Source: Candidatus Ulvibacter alkanivorans
GTDB lineage: Bacteria > Bacteroidota > Bacteroidia > Flavobacteriales > Flavobacteriaceae
DNA: 64,000 nt
Direction: 5' to 3'
NCBI RefSeq assembly: GCF_003333325.1
Contig: NZ_QOLC01000099.1
Coordinates: 3,443 to 67,442 of the forward strand
This document shows positions 8,660 to 17,975 of this stretch, piece after piece (the first letter of the stretch is position 1; each line of letters begins with the position of its first letter). The notes below the pieces were generated by a model, which was not told the DNA's origin, made no database searches, and saw only the letters and a list, made by a program, of their open reading frames with translations. Both the position numbers and the translations under genes were made by a program.

Positions 8660-9820
8660 ATGAGCGACATTCGAAAAATTTGCGCTGTTATTACTGCACG
8701 CCCTTCGTATAGCAGAGTAAAAACTGCCTTACAAGCCATACAAGCACATCCAAAATTAGAACTTCAGTTGGTGGTTGCCGGATCGGCTTTGCTGGATCGG
8801 TACGGTACCGCTGTCAATTTTATCGAGCGCGACGGATTCACGATTAACGAGAAGGTGTTTATGGTCTTGGAAGGAGAAAATAAGACCGCCATGGCCAAGA
8901 CAACAGGGCTCGGAGTTATGGAGTTGGCCAATGTGTTCTACAACCTACAACCCGATGCAGTCATGACCATAGCCGACCGCTTCGAAACCATTGCTACTTC
9001 TATAGCAGCTGCCTATCAAAATATTCCGTTGATTCATTTACAGGGAGGAGAAGTAACCGGAAATATTGACGAAAAAGTGCGTCATGCCAATACAAAACTG
9101 GCAGATATCCACTTTGTAACTTCGGAAGATGCTAAGGTGCGGGTTGAAAAGATGGGGGAAGACGCCAATTATGTATTTAACACAGGCTGTCCCTCTATTG
9201 ATCTCGCTGCGGCAGTGCTAAAATCCCCTAAATTAGATTTCGATCCGGTTGAAAAATATGGCGGGGTGGGTGAGACCTTTGCTACCGAAAATGGGTATTT
9301 GGTGGTAATGCAGCATCCTGTAACCACCGAATATCATCAAGCAAAGGAGGCCGTTCAAAAAACACTGCGGGTAATTGACGAATTACAAATGCCCACGTAT
9401 TGGTTCTGGCCCAATGTGGATGCTGGTGCCGATGGCACGTCTAACGGGATTCGATCGTATCGCGAAAAACACCACCCAAAGTATATTCACTTTTTTAAGA
9501 ATATGGAACCTTTTGATTTTCTGAAACTGCTTGTGAATAGTAAATGCCTTGTTGGAAATAGTAGTGTAGGCATACGAGAATGCTCGTTCTTAGGGGTGCC
9601 GGTGGTCAATATTGGAACACGACAAAACCGTAGATTACGCGGTAAGAATGTGATCGATGTAGCCTATGACGAAGCTGAAATAAAGAAAGCCATCCAATTA
9701 CAATTAAATCAACCCAAGAACCAACGAAGTGAGATATATGGCGTAGGTAATAGTGGAGCACGAATAGCCGAAATATTGGCTACCATCGATCTGCGTTACC
9801 ACAAAACAATTAGTTACTAA
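8660..9820 (+). CDS. neuC: UDP-N-acetylglucosamine 2-epimerase (hydrolysing)
   Basis: NeuC-type enzymes convert UDP-GlcNAc to ManNAc and UDP, supplying NeuB. The 386-residue GT-B-fold protein has TARPSYSRVK near residue 12, IADRFETIA near residue 105, LQGGEVTGNIDEKVRHA near residue 127, NTGCPSIDL near residue 178 and VGNSSVGIRECSFLGVP near residue 295, all in family order. The GEVTG block and GCPSIDL are shared by NeuC and by LegG-type enzymes of legionaminic acid synthesis. The missing Leg dehydratase, aminotransferase and acetyltransferase genes favour NeuC. It lies 2 bp after neuB and overlaps neuA by one base. Confidence 0.88.
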   Translation: MSDIRKICAVITARPSYSRVKTALQAIQAHPKLELQLVVAGSALLDRYGTAVNFIERDGFTINEKVFMVLEGENKTAMAKTTGLGVMELANVFYNLQPDAVMTIADRFETIATSIAAAYQNIPLIHLQGGEVTGNIDEKVRHANTKLADIHFVTSEDAKVRVEKMGEDANYVFNTGCPSIDLAAAVLKSPKLDFDPVEKYGGVGETFATENGYLVVMQHPVTTEYHQAKEAVQKTLRVIDELQMPTYWFWPNVDAGADGTSNGIRSYREKHHPKYIHFFKNMEPFDFLKLLVNSKCLVGNSSVGIRECSFLGVPVVNIGTRQNRRLRGKNVIDVAYDEAEIKKAIQLQLNQPKNQRSEIYGVGNSGARIAEILATIDLRYHKTISY

Positions 9821-10515
9821 TGAAAATTCTAGCGCTCATACCTGCACGTGGCGGTAGCAAAGGAATCCCCGATAAGAATAAAAAAGTACTAGGGGGGAAA
9901 CCACTTTTGGCATATACCATCGAAGCGGCTTTAGCGGCGACCACCTTAGACCGAATTGTTTTTTCTTCGGAAGATGCATCACTTCGGAAACTAGCCACTC
10001 ACTACGGTGCGGAAGTTCCCTTCGAACGACCACCTCATTTAGCAGCAGACGATTCGGGTACATTGGAAGTGATTCAGCATGCGTTACGAACATTAGCCGA
10101 ACAAGGCAACACCTACGATGCTGTTTGCTTGCTTCAGGTTACCAACCCATTTCGTACGGCCCACTTCATCGATAAAGCGGTTTCTGCTTTTAAACAAGAA
10201 AAAACCGATTCATTACTATCTGTTTTAAAGGTGCCACATGAATACAATCCGCATTGGGTGTTCGAACGTAAGCAAGACGATACGCTTCAGCTTGCCACCG
10301 GTGAGAAGGAAATTATAAAGCGTAGGCAAGACTTGCCACAAGCTTACATTCGTGACGGGGCCATTTATATTGCACGCACCGAGGTAATTCTAAATACAGC
10401 TTCACTTTACGGAAACACCATTGGATATATTGAATCGGACCCCGATCGACATGTAAATATCGATACCATGGAAGACTGGAAGAAAGCCGAAGAACTTGCA
10501 ACACGATTGTTTTAA
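9820..10515 (+). CDS. neuA: CMP-N-acetylneuraminate cytidylyltransferase
   Basis: This 231-residue enzyme activates the nonulosonic acid with CTP. It begins LALIPARGGSKGIPDKN, the CTP-binding P-loop-like signature of NeuA/KdsB-type transferases. It also has RIVFSSEDASL near residue 46, FERPPHLAADDSGT near residue 66, LLQVTNPFR near residue 105 and a final SDPDRHVNIDT with the metal-binding aspartates. Its start overlaps the neuC stop as TAATG, and its own stop overlaps the next gene the same way, so the four genes are probably translated as a unit. PseF/LegF-type specificity cannot be excluded. Confidence 0.9.
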   Translation: MKILALIPARGGSKGIPDKNKKVLGGKPLLAYTIEAALAATTLDRIVFSSEDASLRKLATHYGAEVPFERPPHLAADDSGTLEVIQHALRTLAEQGNTYDAVCLLQVTNPFRTAHFIDKAVSAFKQEKTDSLLSVLKVPHEYNPHWVFERKQDDTLQLATGEKEIIKRRQDLPQAYIRDGAIYIARTEVILNTASLYGNTIGYIESDPDRHVNIDTMEDWKKAEELATRLF

Positions 10516-11906
10516 TGGGACAGACAAAAAAAAAGATCATGATCTTGTTGCCGGATGGCGTAGGGCTTCGAAATTTTGCCTATACCTCCTTCGCAGCAAT
10601 TGGGGAGCAGATGGGCTGGAAAATGATCTATTGGAACAAAACGCCCTTCGATCTGTCATCCTTAGGCCTGCATGAGATCCCGTTACAAGGAAAGGTTTCA
10701 ACAAAAACCAATATATATAAAAGAGCTCGAAAAGAAATTGAACTAGCCAATTTTGAAGCTAAATTCAATGATCCTATTTATCGGAATTATAGTTTTCCTC
10801 CGGCAGCTAAGACGTTAAAGCAAAAAATTAAGAATAGGTGGGTCGCTAATTTAATTCGGAAATATAAGGGGGCGGGAATTTCAAAATTGCGTGCAAAGAT
10901 CAAGGCTTCCGAAAAAAACACGGCCTACTATAAAAGTTGTTTAACGACATTGGATAACGAGCGACCCGATTTTTTGTTCTGTACGAATCAGCGATCGGTT
11001 CAGGCGATCACGCCAATTTTGGCAGCGCAAGAACTAAACATTCCAACGGCAACCTTTATATTTTCTTGGGATAATATTCCGAAGGCCACCTTAGTATTAG
11101 AAACAGACTATTATTTCGTGTGGAGTGAGCATATGAAAAAGGAGCTTTTAACTTATTATGAGTATATAGAAGAATCACAAATTGTGATTACAGGAACACC
11201 CCAATTTGAAGCACATTTCGATAGCTCCAAAATAATGGATAGATCCTCTTTTTTATCCAAACACAATTTACCCGAAGCAACCGATTTTATTTGCTTTTCT
11301 GGCGATGACATAACTACCTCGCCACATGATCCTTACTATCTGGATGCAGTGGCCACTGCGGTGGCAGAATTAAATAGCAAAGGCTATAATTTGGCGATCC
11401 TTTTTAGAAGGTGCCCGGTAGACATTAGTACTAGATATGACGAGGTACTCGCAAAACACGAGAACTTGATTTTTTCATTACCGCCCTTGTGGGAAAAGCA
11501 AGGTGGTCAATGGGATACATTATTGCCTTTAAAGGAAGACACAGATCGATTGGTAAATACGATACATCACACTAGATTGGTGGTTAATCTGGGTTCTTCC
11601 ATGGCTTTCGATTTTGCGTGCCACAACAAACCGTGTATGTACATAGCCTTTAATCCGAGTTCTGAAACGCTAAAAAAAGATGTAAATACCGTGTACAAGT
11701 ATGTTCATTTTAGATCGATGCCTTCTTCGGAAGCAGTCTGTTGGCTAAGGTCGAAAGAGACGATAGCCGCACAGATTGAAGTCCTATTAAAAAATGACAA
11801 ACGACATGTTTCCGAAGCATTAGAATGGTTTGAAAAGATCAATGAGTCTCCGCCACAAAAAGCTTCACAACGAATTTGTAGTGCGATCCAAAATATGATA
11901 GCTTAG
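10515..11906 (+). CDS. Unknown GT-B-like protein, candidate nonulosonic acid transferase
   Basis: I do not recognise a named family for this 463-residue protein. The C-terminal half has features seen in GT-B and CDP-glycerol-transferase-like proteins: ITGTPQFEAHFD near residue 218, a VVNLGSSMAFDFACHNKPCMY block near residue 360 where the nucleotide donor would bind, and a SWDNIP motif near residue 180. There is no signal peptide or membrane segment. It is coupled to neuA by a TAATG overlap, making it the best candidate for the transferase that uses the CMP-sugar; that is inference from position. An A9 run covers codons 4-7, with an in-frame ATG just after it at 10539. Confidence 0.6.
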   Translation: MGQTKKKIMILLPDGVGLRNFAYTSFAAIGEQMGWKMIYWNKTPFDLSSLGLHEIPLQGKVSTKTNIYKRARKEIELANFEAKFNDPIYRNYSFPPAAKTLKQKIKNRWVANLIRKYKGAGISKLRAKIKASEKNTAYYKSCLTTLDNERPDFLFCTNQRSVQAITPILAAQELNIPTATFIFSWDNIPKATLVLETDYYFVWSEHMKKELLTYYEYIEESQIVITGTPQFEAHFDSSKIMDRSSFLSKHNLPEATDFICFSGDDITTSPHDPYYLDAVATAVAELNSKGYNLAILFRRCPVDISTRYDEVLAKHENLIFSLPPLWEKQGGQWDTLLPLKEDTDRLVNTIHHTRLVVNLGSSMAFDFACHNKPCMYIAFNPSSETLKKDVNTVYKYVHFRSMPSSEAVCWLRSKETIAAQIEVLLKNDKRHVSEALEWFEKINESPPQKASQRICSAIQNMIA

Positions 11907-11931
11907 ATGTCAAAACTAACGTAACTTATAA

Positions 11932-12894
11932 ATGCCTAAATTTTTCCTATACCTTTTAAAACTTGGCTGTTTGTCATTAGTTGTTGCCCTAGTGCTTCAA
12001 TTAATGGCCGACACCGGACTTAGGAAGATGGAAAATACGGCGATGGACGATTGGGTTAAAATTTTAGATGGTTCTATTAACAGCGACCTAATAATTTTAG
12101 GTTCTTCACGCAGTTATACCGGTTACGATCCAACAGTATTTGAAAAGAACACGGGTCTTTCTTCCTATAATTTAAGTTTGAATGCGGCGCCCTTCAGTTT
12201 GCAACAAATCAAACTTGAAAGGTATCTCGCTAATAATAAGGCGCCGAAGGTCATTGTTCAAAATGTAGATTTAACCCATTTTCAGAAATCAAAACACATA
12301 TTGGATCCAGTTCAGTTCCTGCCTTTTTTGGGAAACAAGGCATTATCGAACGATCTCTCAGCCTTCGACCGTGAGTTTAGATTACGGAAATGGGTACCAC
12401 TTTACAAATACAATACCTTCAAGACAGAATTCCGTTTAGGGTTACAATCATTTTTTGGAGACGATATAAGCATTTTAAAATCGAAAAAAGGCTATGCGCC
12501 AAAAGATAGAATTTTCAAGGCAGACCTTCATAATTTGAAACGAATACAAAATCATGTACGAGATTCTACCGGATTTATGCGCAATGATGAATATGTTGAA
12601 GAAACATTCCGAAGGATCAAAAATAGGGAAGATAAGGACCAAGCGATCTTTATGGTTTGGGCTCCGGAAATTGAAGTGAGAAGGGAATTGGCGACACAGG
12701 TAAGTAATCCGTTAAAGGAAAAATTAAGTCGGTTTGCGGAACAGGAAAAGAATGTGTTTTTCTTAGATTATTCAGCCGATCCAATTGCTAATGACACAAT
12801 AAACTTCTACGATACATTTCATCTCAATAGAAAAGGCGCTACCTTGTTTTCAGAAAAAGTATCAATGAAAATTAATGAACTGCTAACTAATTAA
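11932..12894 (+). CDS. Membrane-anchored SGNH-type protein, O-acetylation partner
   Basis: The 320-residue protein starts with a membrane anchor (about residues 5-24) and a periplasmic body. LGSSRSYTGYD near residue 57 is SGNH block I with a Ser nucleophile, and DTFH near residues 293-296 is block V DxxH. It sits 25 bp after the previous gene and 2 bp before an MBOAT acyltransferase, followed by a third SGNH gene. This matches the AlgI with AlgJ/AlgX layout, so a role in O-acetylating the polymer in the periplasm is inferred. Sequence identity to the other two SGNH proteins looks low outside the catalytic motifs. Confidence 0.75.
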   Translation: MPKFFLYLLKLGCLSLVVALVLQLMADTGLRKMENTAMDDWVKILDGSINSDLIILGSSRSYTGYDPTVFEKNTGLSSYNLSLNAAPFSLQQIKLERYLANNKAPKVIVQNVDLTHFQKSKHILDPVQFLPFLGNKALSNDLSAFDREFRLRKWVPLYKYNTFKTEFRLGLQSFFGDDISILKSKKGYAPKDRIFKADLHNLKRIQNHVRDSTGFMRNDEYVEETFRRIKNREDKDQAIFMVWAPEIEVRRELATQVSNPLKEKLSRFAEQEKNVFFLDYSADPIANDTINFYDTFHLNRKGATLFSEKVSMKINELLTN

Positions 12895-12896
12895 AT

Positions 12897-14324
12897 ATGT
12901 TATTTAACTCAAAGGAGTTTTTACTTTTTCTCCCGATCGTTTTCTTGATCTATTGGTTCGTAGTAAATCGTAACCTAAAATTACAGAATGCTTTTGTACT
13001 ATTAGCGAGTTATGTGTTTTATGGGTGGTGGGATTACCGTTTTTTAGCCTTGATCGCCGCTAGCACTTTGATCGATTTTTGGGTGGGTCGACAACTAGGT
13101 AAAGAACCTGATAAAAAACAACAAAAAGCACTGTTGACCATAAGTATCGTGTTTAATCTTGGGATCTTAGGTTTTTTCAAATACTTTAATTTTTTTATCG
13201 AAAGTTGGGTGGAAGCTTGGGACAGTTTGGGGGTATCCATGGAAACAAGTAGTTTGAATATTATATTACCGGTAGGGATCTCATTTTATACATTTCAAAC
13301 ACTGAGTTATACCATAGATGTCTATCGAAAAAAATTAACTCCTTCTAACGATCTTATCAACTTTGCGTCGTATGTGGCATTCTTTCCTCAGTTAGTAGCA
13401 GGACCAATAGAGCGAGCAACTCGTTTATTGCCGCAATTCTCCAAAAAACGCAGTTTTTCTTACGATCAAGCTGTTTCTGGAGTATCGTTAATCATATGGG
13501 GACTATTCAAGAAGGTGGTGATAGCCGATAATTGTGCTTATTTCGTAAATTTAATATTTGAATCCCCCGGTAGTTATAGCGCCTCAGAATTATTCTTAGG
13601 AGCCGTGCTCTTTGCGTTCCAGATATATGGAGATTTTTCAGGATATAGTGATATCGCTATTGGAGTGGCCCGGCTCTTTGGGTTCGATCTAATGACGAAT
13701 TTTAAATTTCCTTATTTTTCTAAGAACATAGGTGATTTTTGGAGACGTTGGCATATTTCATTATCAACCTGGTTTCGCGATTATTTGTACATACCCTTAG
13801 GCGGCTCTCGCGGTAGCAAGGCCAATCAAGTAAGGAACATTTTTATTATTTTCTTGGTAAGTGGGTTTTGGCATGGTGCCAACTGGACCTTTATTGCTTG
13901 GGGAGGTATTCACGCCTTACTGTTTTTGCCATTACTTCTCGGGAACGTAAACAGAAAGCATCTTCATGAAACCCATTTTAAATGGCAGGATATTCTAAAG
14001 ATTTTGGTCACTTTTGTTTTGGTAACCATCGCTTGGATCTATTTTAGAGCCGACAGTATTGCTGCGGCCAATGATTATGTTCTAAGATTGTTTGCAACCG
14101 ATTGGAACATCTTTTCTGTTTTTACTAAAAGTCCGAAACACACTTTGTTCACATCTATCTGCATATTTTCGATCGTACTAATGTTGATCCAAGAGTTTAT
14201 TGCATACCGAAAAGGCTATAAAGAAGTAAGATTGAACATTGTAACTACCGTTTTTTACATTATTGTCATCATACTACTAGGAGCGTATAAGAATCCTTCA
14301 GAATTTATTTACTTTCAGTTCTAA
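12897..14324 (+). CDS. MBOAT-family O-acyltransferase (AlgI-like)
   Basis: The 475-residue protein is a polytopic membrane protein with about ten hydrophobic segments. Family motifs are FFPQLVAGPIERA near residue 165, GDFWRRWHISLSTWFRDYLY near residues 277-296 carrying the conserved His at about 286, and SGFWHGANW near residues 321-329 with the second conserved His at about 325. AlgI/PatA proteins move acetyl groups from the cytoplasm across the membrane for transfer to a polysaccharide. Flanking SGNH genes on both sides, one overlapping as TAATG, are the likely periplasmic acceptors. The acetylated sugar is unknown. Confidence 0.93.
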   Translation: MLFNSKEFLLFLPIVFLIYWFVVNRNLKLQNAFVLLASYVFYGWWDYRFLALIAASTLIDFWVGRQLGKEPDKKQQKALLTISIVFNLGILGFFKYFNFFIESWVEAWDSLGVSMETSSLNIILPVGISFYTFQTLSYTIDVYRKKLTPSNDLINFASYVAFFPQLVAGPIERATRLLPQFSKKRSFSYDQAVSGVSLIIWGLFKKVVIADNCAYFVNLIFESPGSYSASELFLGAVLFAFQIYGDFSGYSDIAIGVARLFGFDLMTNFKFPYFSKNIGDFWRRWHISLSTWFRDYLYIPLGGSRGSKANQVRNIFIIFLVSGFWHGANWTFIAWGGIHALLFLPLLLGNVNRKHLHETHFKWQDILKILVTFVLVTIAWIYFRADSIAAANDYVLRLFATDWNIFSVFTKSPKHTLFTSICIFSIVLMLIQEFIAYRKGYKEVRLNIVTTVFYIIVIILLGAYKNPSEFIYFQF

Positions 14325-15214
14325 TGGCTCGATTTTTCACATATTGTCTTTACACGTTGGGAGTTGCTTTTATACTTCTAAATGTCATAGCACTTGGAAG
14401 TCTTGCCTCACTTCGGAACAGTTCTTTTTATAAGCCTAGTTTTTTGTCGAATAGTGTAAAAGAATCCACTTTTGATTACGTGATCATAGGTTCTAGTACG
14501 GGGCTAACCACACTTAACACAGTGCTTATAGATTCTATTACAAAGCAAGAGGGTATAAATCTTAGCATGGACGATACTTCTATGAACTCACATTACTTAA
14601 TGCTACAACATTTCCTGGCCGAAAACAAAAGTGCAAAACGGTGCATCCTAAGCTTTAATTATGGTGATATGGAGAATGCGCAACCAAGTCTAAGTGGGAA
14701 TGATTATAGATTCTTGCCATTTGTTCGTCGACCTTATGTTCATGAATATTATGTTACCTTAGAAGGAACCGGTTTAGGACTGTTGTCGACCTCAAAATAC
14801 CTGCCATTTCTTGGGGTGGGTTATTACAATGCTGAACTATTCTTTCCTTCCATCGTAACCTTGAATTCGCCGAAAAAACGCAATCGTTTTGACGCCAAGG
14901 GGAATTATGTATATCCGGATTCTCGTTTTCCTTCGGAATCGAAAAAAAGGACCATACGTGCCGAAATGAACAACCCATACTTAAAAATGATCAAGGCAAT
15001 CTGTGATGAAAATGATATTGAACTTCTATTATATCATCCCCCTATGTACCAAATGCAGGTAAGTTATAAAGACACTACGTATAATCTTGTGAATCATTCT
15101 GATTTGCTTGCTCATCGATCCTTGTTTTATGATGATGCTCACGTAAATAAAAGTGGACGACTTCATGCTTCCGTGGCTTTAGCAAATGTGTTGAACACTA
15201 AAACGAATAGATAA
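14324..15214 (+). CDS. Membrane-anchored SGNH-type protein, O-acetylation partner
   Basis: This 296-residue protein has an N-terminal membrane anchor (about residues 7-28), IIGSSTGLTT near residue 55 as SGNH block I, and DDAHVNKSG near residue 270 as the DxxH block. It overlaps the MBOAT gene by TAATG, so the two proteins are very likely made together. It is the most divergent of the three SGNH proteins here, lacking the aromatic residue that follows GSS in the others. An 81-bp gap follows, the largest in the cluster, containing no clear terminator and only a weak TATATTTA element. A lipoprotein-like start is not seen. Confidence 0.68.
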   Translation: MARFFTYCLYTLGVAFILLNVIALGSLASLRNSSFYKPSFLSNSVKESTFDYVIIGSSTGLTTLNTVLIDSITKQEGINLSMDDTSMNSHYLMLQHFLAENKSAKRCILSFNYGDMENAQPSLSGNDYRFLPFVRRPYVHEYYVTLEGTGLGLLSTSKYLPFLGVGYYNAELFFPSIVTLNSPKKRNRFDAKGNYVYPDSRFPSESKKRTIRAEMNNPYLKMIKAICDENDIELLLYHPPMYQMQVSYKDTTYNLVNHSDLLAHRSLFYDDAHVNKSGRLHASVALANVLNTKTNR

Positions 15215-15295
15215 TATGCTCCTAGTTATACCCTTTAGCCTGCTATGAATTATGGGATATAGAAATAGATATTGAAATAAATTAGGTTATATTTA

Positions 15296-16435
15296 ATGAT
15301 GCACCTCGCTTTTCTTACTTCGGAATATCCGCACCCGCGAGTTTCTCGTGCGGCAGGAATTGGTACAAGTATTAAAAATCTGGCAACTGCTTTGGTGGCA
15401 AAGAATATGCGGGTGAGTCTGTTTATCTATGCACAACAGGAAAATGCTGTCTTCGAAGAAAACGGAATTACCTTTCACCTTATTCAGAAAAAAAAATATC
15501 CGGTGCTGGGCTGGTTCCTTTATCGCAAACACCTACAAAACTATATAAATAAAACCCATGCAAACGATCCCATCGATGCAATAGAAGCACCCGATTGGAC
15601 AGGGATCACAGCCTTTATGAAATTAAAGATGCCGTTGGTGATCCGCTTACATGGTACCGATGCTTATTTTTGTGATCTAGAAGGGCGCACCCAAAAGAAG
15701 AAGAACTTTATGTTCGAAAAAAGAGCACTTGTTTCGGCAGATCATATTCTCTCAGTAAGTGATTTTACAGCACAACATACTAAAGACATCTTTACGCTCA
15801 AAAAACAAATCACCACTATTTATAACGGAATTGACGTGGATCAATTTCAACCTTTATCAGTTCCGGAGCGGCCCAAATCATTTGTCTATTTTGGTACGAT
15901 AATTCGTAAAAAAGGGGTGTTCGAATTAGTGCAAGCATTCGAGAAAGTACTAAGCGAAGAACCGCAAGCCACTTTAACTTTAATTGGAAGAGACAGCTTA
16001 GATATACGCACCGGAGCCCATACTGTGTCCTTGTTGAATAAAAGCATCCATACTGCAACTCAGGCGGCGATCACGCATAAATCTCATATGCCATATGAAG
16101 AAGTCAAAAAAGAGATCGCTGCAGCAACTGTGGTGGTGTTACCGAGTCATGCCGAGGCGTTTCCTATGTCTTGGTTAGAGGCGATGGCGATGGAAAAAGC
16201 GCTGGTCACTTCAAACATTGGGTGGGCTAATGAGTTAATGCAAGATGCCAAGACCGGCCGTATGGTCGACCCTACTAATATCGAAGCCTTAGCGGGAGCC
16301 ATGATGGAGTTACTAGATTCCAAAGAGCTTCGGAAGCGCTATGGAAAAAATGCACGACAACGAATAATAACTTCTTTTGCTTCGGAAAGCATTGTACAGC
16401 AGAACATAGCTTTTTATAAATCGATAGTCGAATGA
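15296..16435 (+). CDS. Glycosyltransferase family 4
   Basis: The 379-residue enzyme has the two-domain GT-B layout. The N-terminal domain carries TSEYPHP and a glycine-rich AAGIGTSIKNLA loop, typical of GT4. The C-terminal domain has YFGTIIRKKGVFELVQAF near residue 198, and VLPSHAEAFPMSWLEAMAME near residue 282 holds the E-x7-E donor-binding motif. It is cytoplasmic and transfers a nucleotide sugar with retention. Two consecutive ATG codons (15296 and 15299) are possible starts. It overlaps the next gene by 4 bp. Sugar specificity is not visible. Confidence 0.9.
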   Translation: MMHLAFLTSEYPHPRVSRAAGIGTSIKNLATALVAKNMRVSLFIYAQQENAVFEENGITFHLIQKKKYPVLGWFLYRKHLQNYINKTHANDPIDAIEAPDWTGITAFMKLKMPLVIRLHGTDAYFCDLEGRTQKKKNFMFEKRALVSADHILSVSDFTAQHTKDIFTLKKQITTIYNGIDVDQFQPLSVPERPKSFVYFGTIIRKKGVFELVQAFEKVLSEEPQATLTLIGRDSLDIRTGAHTVSLLNKSIHTATQAAITHKSHMPYEEVKKEIAAATVVVLPSHAEAFPMSWLEAMAMEKALVTSNIGWANELMQDAKTGRMVDPTNIEALAGAMMELLDSKELRKRYGKNARQRIITSFASESIVQQNIAFYKSIVE

Positions 16436-17970
16436 TCATCATCCTACATCATAACGGAGCGTTTCGAGAAGCTGTATGTTCAAATGAAGGTGTGTTAAAA
16501 GTATCTGCTTCAGGTTCGATGTGCGAAGTGCTTTTTGAAGTAGCTGCTAGTTTTCCTGAAGCACTTATAGTATGGTGTGAAGAGCAATGGCGAGATTCTT
16601 TTAATGAGAATGAAGTCGCCTCTATTTTTCATCATCAACGGATCATGGCTTCCTATTCGGTTTCAGGAGTTCCGTTTTTTCCGAAGCAGTTAGGATACGT
16701 AGAAAATTCCCCATTTGTAAAGGTGGTTCAAGATATTACTTATCCAACTTGGCAAATGAGTATTGATGTAGGGGGTATATACGCGTCTGTTTTAAATGCA
16801 GTTGCTTCGGAAGGATTATCGAATGCTAATTTTTCTTTTTTTCTGAATGTTTTGGCCAAGCAGCTCATGCCACACGGACTGTTGTGCTATTCGGAACCAA
16901 AATTAGTAAAAGGTAAGCCTTCGGTTTATTCTGAAGCTTCTTTAAAGGCTTCAGAGCAGCAACTGTTCAATTTTATTAAGGCGAATTATAGAACAAGATG
17001 GCTCTGGCTTGCTTTGTTATGTGTTGTTATTTACGAGAAAAGAGTTCCTATCTTTTCATTTTTACGCGCTCTTAGCTTCCGAAGAAAAAAGGTTTCCGAA
17101 GGGATTTTAACACATATTCCATTAGAATCTACCATTAAGAGTTCGAGAGACAATAGTATCGATGTTATTATCCCAACCATGGGGCGTAAGGCTTATTTAC
17201 ACGATGTGCTAAAAGACCTTTCGCAACAAACCTTGTTGCCTAGTCGTGTGATCGTTGTAGAACAAGATCCCGACCCAAATACAAGTTCTTCGCTCGATTA
17301 TATTGCTTCCGAAAATTGGCCCTTCGAGATCATATTAGAATTTACACATAGAACGGGCGCATGCAGGGCACGCAATCTGGCATTAACACATATACGCTCA
17401 GATTGGGTATTTATGGCAGATGATGACATCCGATTTCCGCCTTCGTTACTCAAATCGGCCATGCAATTTCTTCAAACTACAAACGCGAGTGCGTTTACCA
17501 TGAGTTGCTTAATGGAAGGCGAACAAGAATCGGTTGCCAATGTCGTACAATGGATGACTTTTGGTTCGGGTTGTTCTATTGTCGCTTCGGAAATAGCCAA
17601 AGAAACACAATACAATCTTGCTCTGGAATTTGGGTATGGGGAAGATAAGGATTACGGAATGCAATTGCGAAACAAAGGCTGCGATGTACTTTATACACCT
17701 TTTATTCAACTGAAACATTTAAAAGCTCCCATGGGAGGTTTTCGCCAACCCGTTACTAAGCCTTGGGGGAAGGAGAAATTGGCTCCTAAGCCGGCACCTA
17801 CGGTAATGCGATTTCAATTAGACCATCGAACTGCACAACAAACCAAAGGCTATAAACTGCAACTGTTTATAAAATATTACAGAAATCAGTCCGTTAAAAA
17901 TCCATTTACGTATATTAAAAAAATGAAAAAAGCCTGGAATTCCAGTGTCTCTTGGGCGAAGCAACTATAA
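16432..17970 (+). CDS. Glycosyltransferase family 2 with a long unknown N-terminal domain
   Basis: The GT2 catalytic domain occupies about residues 240-450: DVIIPTMGRKAYL, VIVVEQDPDPNT, GACRARNLAL, MADDDIRF as the DxD motif and EFGYGEDKDYGMQL. Before it lies a region of about 190 residues that I cannot assign, followed by a hydrophobic segment near residues 188-208 that may dock the protein on the membrane. The 512-residue length is nearly twice that of a minimal GT2. The N-terminal part has scattered aromatic and acidic residues but no GT motif. It may bind acceptor or partner proteins; that is speculation. Its gene overlaps the previous one as ATGA. Confidence 0.82.
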   Translation: MIIILHHNGAFREAVCSNEGVLKVSASGSMCEVLFEVAASFPEALIVWCEEQWRDSFNENEVASIFHHQRIMASYSVSGVPFFPKQLGYVENSPFVKVVQDITYPTWQMSIDVGGIYASVLNAVASEGLSNANFSFFLNVLAKQLMPHGLLCYSEPKLVKGKPSVYSEASLKASEQQLFNFIKANYRTRWLWLALLCVVIYEKRVPIFSFLRALSFRRKKVSEGILTHIPLESTIKSSRDNSIDVIIPTMGRKAYLHDVLKDLSQQTLLPSRVIVVEQDPDPNTSSSLDYIASENWPFEIILEFTHRTGACRARNLALTHIRSDWVFMADDDIRFPPSLLKSAMQFLQTTNASAFTMSCLMEGEQESVANVVQWMTFGSGCSIVASEIAKETQYNLALEFGYGEDKDYGMQLRNKGCDVLYTPFIQLKHLKAPMGGFRQPVTKPWGKEKLAPKPAPTVMRFQLDHRTAQQTKGYKLQLFIKYYRNQSVKNPFTYIKKMKKAWNSSVSWAKQL

Positions 17971-17975
17971 TAACT

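Noticed and set aside
9892..9897. G6 run in neuA as a phase-variation tract
   Set aside because: It encodes Gly-Gly-Lys in the conserved CTP-binding region and is too short to slip often.
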